Positions 61,122-64,000 of a stretch of DNA of 64,000 bases are shown piece after piece. The notes beneath the pieces are model-generated. The model was not told the DNA's origin, did not search any database, and saw only the letters and a list, made by a program, of their open reading frames with translations. Made by a program: the position numbers and the translations under genes. Location of the stretch: NCBI RefSeq assembly GCF_004193775.1, contig NC_041019.1, forward strand, positions 51,807,928 to 51,871,927. The letters are read 5' to 3'. Each line of letters begins with the position of its first letter. Positions within the stretch are counted from its first letter, which is position 1. The DNA is from Glycine soja (lineage: Eukaryota > Streptophyta > Magnoliopsida > Fabales > Fabaceae).

Positions 61122-64000
61122 TCAAGGATCATTTAAATAGATAATGGTCGTCAATCGCTCTAATTGTCCTCCGTTATACGGCTTTAAGCGCTGGCCATTG
61201 ACGATCCATTTCTTCTCGAAGCTCCCTTCTCTAGGGTCCACCAATTCCACTGCTCCATGAGGTCTAACTTCTTTTATGATAAACGGCCCAGACCACTTGG
61301 ATTTCAGCTTACCTGGAAACAGCCTTAGTCTTGAGTTAAAGAGCAATACCTGCTGTCCTGACTGGAATTCTCTCCTCTGCAGCTTCTTATCATGATATGC
61401 CTTTGTTCTTTCCTTGTAAATTCTGGACGATTCATAGGCATTCAGTCTCATCTCTTCTAACTCCTGAAGCTGCAATTTCCTCTTTTCTCCGCATGCATTT
61501 TTGTCAAAGTTAAGCAATCGGAGAGCCCAATATGCTTTGTGCTCCAACTCCACTGGTAAATGGCATGACTTCCCATACACTAGCTGGAACGGTGATAAGC
61601 CGATGGGGGTCTTGAACGCTGTCCTATAGGCCCAGAGAGTATCATCGAGCTTCAAGGCCCAATCCTTTCTGGATGATGCAACTGTCTTCTCAAGGATTCG
61701 CTTGAGCTCCCTGTTAGAGATTTCTGCTTGGCCATTCGTCTGAGGATGATAAGGTGTGGCCACCTTATGTCGGACATTATAGTGCTCCAGGACTTTCTTC
61801 AACTGGTTGTTGCAGAAATGTGTTCCCCCATCACTGATCAAGGCTCGTGGGACTCCGAAGCGGGAGAAAATGTTTTTCTTTAGAAACTTGATTACAACCC
61901 TGGCATCGTCCTTCGGCGTAGCTATGGCCTCCACCCACTTGGAGACATAGTCAACTGCTACCAAGATGTAAATATTCCCGTATGACGAAGGCAGGGGTCC
62001 CATGAAGTCTATGCCCCAACAGTCAAAGATTTCCACCTCCATGATGTTCTGCAACGGCATCTCATTTCTCCGTGATATCCCCCCTGTTCTCTGGCATCTA
62101 TCACAACAACGCACAAACTCGTAAGCATCTTTAAAAAGAGAGGGCCAGAAAAAACCTGATTGTAACACTTTTGCTGCTGTTCTGTCCCCGCTATGATGTC
62201 CGCCGTATGATGAACTGTGACAGTGCCAAAGAATGCTTCGTGCTTCTTCCTTTGTGACACATCTTCTCAATACATTATCTGCCCCTGCTTTGAACAAGTG
62301 GGGGTCATCCCAAACATAGAAGCGTGCGTCGTGTAGGAACTTCTTCCTCTGATTCCAAGTGTACTCCTCTGGAATGACTCCCGTGGCTTTGTAGTTTGCC
62401 ATGTCCGCAAACCAAGGTCTGGTGGTAACCTGCAAAAGAAACTCATCAGGAAATTCATCTCTTACCTCAGGCTCTTCCTTAGTGACTTCTTCATTCTTTA
62501 ACCGAGATAAGTGATCGGCTACCACATTCTCGGATCCTCTCTTATCCTTAATGATGATGTCAAATTCCTGCAATAAGAGGACCCATCTAATCAACCTTGG
62601 CTTCGAATCGGTCTTGGCGAGCAGGTGCTTGATGGCAGCATGATCTGTGAAAATGGTGACCTTCGATCCTATCAAGTATGATCTGAACTTCTCCAAGGCA
62701 AAGACAACAGCTAGCATTTCCTTCTCCGTGGTGGCATAATTCAACTGTGCTTCATTCAGGACCCTGCTAGCATAATAAATAGCATGAAATACCTTATCGT
62801 GTCTCTGTCCAAGGACTGCTCCTATGGCATAATCACTGGCATCGCACATCAGCTCAAAGTCTTTACTCCAGTCAGGTGCAATCATCACAGGTGCAGTAGT
62901 AAGCTTGTCTTTCAGTGTCTGAAATGCTGCTGAACATTCTTCATCAAACTTGAATGCCACATCTTTATTCAGCAGGTTGCTTAGGGGTCTAGCAATCTTT
63001 GAAAAATCCTTGATGAATCTCCTGTAGAACCCTGCATGCCCCAAGAAACTTCGGACACCTTTAACATTCAGTGGTGGTGGCAGCTTCTCTATAACCTCTA
63101 TTTTTGCCCGGTCAACTTCAATCCCTCTAGCTGAGATCTTGTGGCCCAGGACTATGCCTTCTCGGACCATGAAATGACACTTCTCCCAATTCAAGACTAG
63201 ATTAGTCTCTAAGCACCTCTGAAGTACCATCTCTAGGTTCCTCAAGCAACTGTCGAATGAGGATCCGAAAACCGAGAAGTCATCCATGAACACTTCGATG
63301 CTTTTCTCCACCATGTCTGAAAAAATGGCCAGCATGCACCTCTGAAATGTGGCTGGTGCATTACATAACCCGAATGGCATCCTTCTGTAAGCAAAGACGC
63401 CAAAAGGGCATGTGAAGGCCGTCTTCTCCTGGTCTCTAGGGTCCACCGCAATCTGATTATATCCTGAGTATCCATCCAAGAAACAATAATACGCCTGCCC
63501 TGCAAGTCTCTCCAGCATCTGATCCATGAACGGTAGAGGGAAGTGGTCCTTTCGGGTGGCCTCATTCAGCTTGCGATAGTCGATGCACATTCGCCAGCCC
63601 GTGACAGTCCTTGTTGGTATCAGGTCATTCTTCTCATTCCGCACCACTGTCATTCCACCTTTCTTGGGAACCACCTGTACTGGGCTTACCCAAGCACTGT
63701 CAGAGATGGGGTATATGAGTCCCGCCTCCAAGAGCTTGAGTACCTCCTTTCTGACCTCTTCCTTCATTGTCGGATTTAGCCTTCTCCGGGGTTGCCGGAT
63801 TGGCTTGTAATCCTCTTCCATCATTATCCTGTGCATGCAATAAGCAGGGCTGATTCCCTTGAGATCCGATATATGCCATCCAATAGCTGCCCTGTGTCTC
63901 TTGAGGATACCTACTAACCTGTTTTCTTCTTCTATTGTGAGTGCATTGCTGATTACTACAGGCTTGTCTTCCTCCAAGAACACATACTTTAGGTGATTTG
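61122..64000 (-). CDS. Athila-type pol polyprotein: reverse transcriptase, RNase H, integrase (5' end outside window)
   Basis: The frame is open from the window edge to the stop at 61122: 953 aa counted from 63983, with in-frame residues continuing to 64000, so no start is assigned. Numbering from 63983: RT with [11 protein letters not shown] (130-140), FCNAP-type block (207-210) and the active-site FMDD at 232-235. RNase H starts with the DASD motif (381-384) and has TDHAAIKHL (446-454). Integrase zinc finger has H589/H596 and C627/C630. The DDE triad is D659, D718 and E754, with 35 residues between the last two. The C-terminal region contains [20 protein letters not shown]. No stop or frameshift is visible, so the insertion is relatively young. 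The protein copies and integrates the element; Athila lineage is assigned from RT wording and element layout. Confidence 0.93.
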   Translation of the reverse strand, partial: NHLKYVFLEEDKPVVISNALTIEEENRLVGILKRHRAAIGWHISDLKGISPAYCMHRIMMEEDYKPIRQPRRRLNPTMKEEVRKEVLKLLEAGLIYPISDSAWVSPVQVVPKKGGMTVVRNEKNDLIPTRTVTGWRMCIDYRKLNEATRKDHFPLPFMDQMLERLAGQAYYCFLDGYSGYNQIAVDPRDQEKTAFTCPFGVFAYRRMPFGLCNAPATFQRCMLAIFSDMVEKSIEVFMDDFSVFGSSFDSCLRNLEMVLQRCLETNLVLNWEKCHFMVREGIVLGHKISARGIEVDRAKIEVIEKLPPPLNVKGVRSFLGHAGFYRRFIKDFSKIARPLSNLLNKDVAFKFDEECSAAFQTLKDKLTTAPVMIAPDWSKDFELMCDASDYAIGAVLGQRHDKVFHAIYYASRVLNEAQLNYATTEKEMLAVVFALEKFRSYLIGSKVTIFTDHAAIKHLLAKTDSKPRLIRWVLLLQEFDIIIKDKRGSENVVADHLSRLKNEEVTKEEPEVRDEFPDEFLLQVTTRPWFADMANYKATGVIPEEYTWNQRKKFLHDARFYVWDDPHLFKAGADNVLRRCVTKEEARSILWHCHSSSYGGHHSGDRTAAKVLQSGFFWPSLFKDAYEFVRCCDRCQRTGGISRRNEMPLQNIMEVEIFDCWGIDFMGPLPSSYGNIYILVAVDYVSKWVEAIATPKDDARVVIKFLKKNIFSRFGVPRALISDGGTHFCNNQLKKVLEHYNVRHKVATPYHPQTNGQAEISNRELKRILEKTVASSRKDWALKLDDTLWAYRTAFKTPIGLSPFQLVYGKSCHLPVELEHKAYWALRLLNFDKNACGEKRKLQLQELEEMRLNAYESSRIYKERTKAYHDKKLQRREFQSGQQVLLFNSRLRLFPGKLKSKWSGPFIIKEVRPHGAVELVDPREGSFEKKWIVNGQRLKPYNGGQLERLTTIIYLNDP

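Larger units (their letters stand above)
57995..64000 (-). mobile_element. Athila-type Ty3/gypsy retrotransposon, minus strand, incomplete
   Basis: Read on the minus strand: pol (RT, RNase H, integrase), an inter-ORF spacer with GCGCTTAGCGC motifs, a third ORF in the env-like position, then about 1.1 kb of non-coding 3' sequence. This order defines the Athila lineage. The gag, protease and 5' LTR, if present, lie beyond 64000. No 3' LTR was found at the low-coordinate end; the lower limit near 57995 is approximate and may be a truncation. Confidence 0.8.

Overview
The window is nuclear DNA of a dicot plant, most likely a legume of the soybean (Glycine) type. The evidence is multi-exon genes with GT-AG introns, AT-rich intergenic DNA, proteins close to Arabidopsis families, and Athila-type Ty3/gypsy, Harbinger, Mutator-like, TRIM and MITE sequences. 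The species call is inference.

Gene-rich half (about 4.6-31 kb). Four genes could be modelled exon by exon, and each gives one unbroken frame. (1) A membrane-anchored receptor-like cytoplasmic kinase of the At1g01540/At4g01330 type, 7 exons, 489 aa. (2) A BYPASS1 (BPS1)-type protein with an intronless 350-aa coding region. (3) A group-B MAP kinase of the MPK4/MPK11 type, 6 exons, 373 aa, activation motif TEY. (4) Convergent to it on the minus strand, a GH28 polygalacturonase-like protein, 6 exons, 484 aa. Genes 1-3 appear in the same order as At1g01540-At1g01550-At1g01560 and At4g01330-At4g01360-At4g01370, so this is an old conserved block. MITEs sit in intron 1 of the kinase and in the leader of the BPS1 gene.

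Gene-poor half (31-55 kb). No intact host gene is visible. It holds two head-to-head TRIM retroelements, decayed gypsy integrase and copia gag remnants, long AT microsatellites, a Mutator-like element with inverted arms of about 270 bp around a frameshifted fragment of a nuclear gene (a Pack-MULE candidate), and a dispersed repeat family of unknown class.

Retroelement end (55-64 kb). A decayed PIF/Harbinger (ALP1/HARBI1-like) transposase pseudogene is split by a 1361-bp solo LTR flanked by a perfect 5-bp target duplication (GTACC). Next to it lies a minus-strand Athila-type element with a long intact reverse transcriptase/RNase H/integrase frame, open at the window edge, and a third ORF in the env-like position. 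Arrays of a near-palindromic GCGCTTAGCGC motif occur both in the solo LTR and in the Athila inter-ORF spacer.

The host genes belong to signalling (RLCK, MAPK), root-to-shoot developmental control (BPS1) and cell-wall pectin modification (GH28). Nothing suggests they are co-transcribed; each looks independently promoted.
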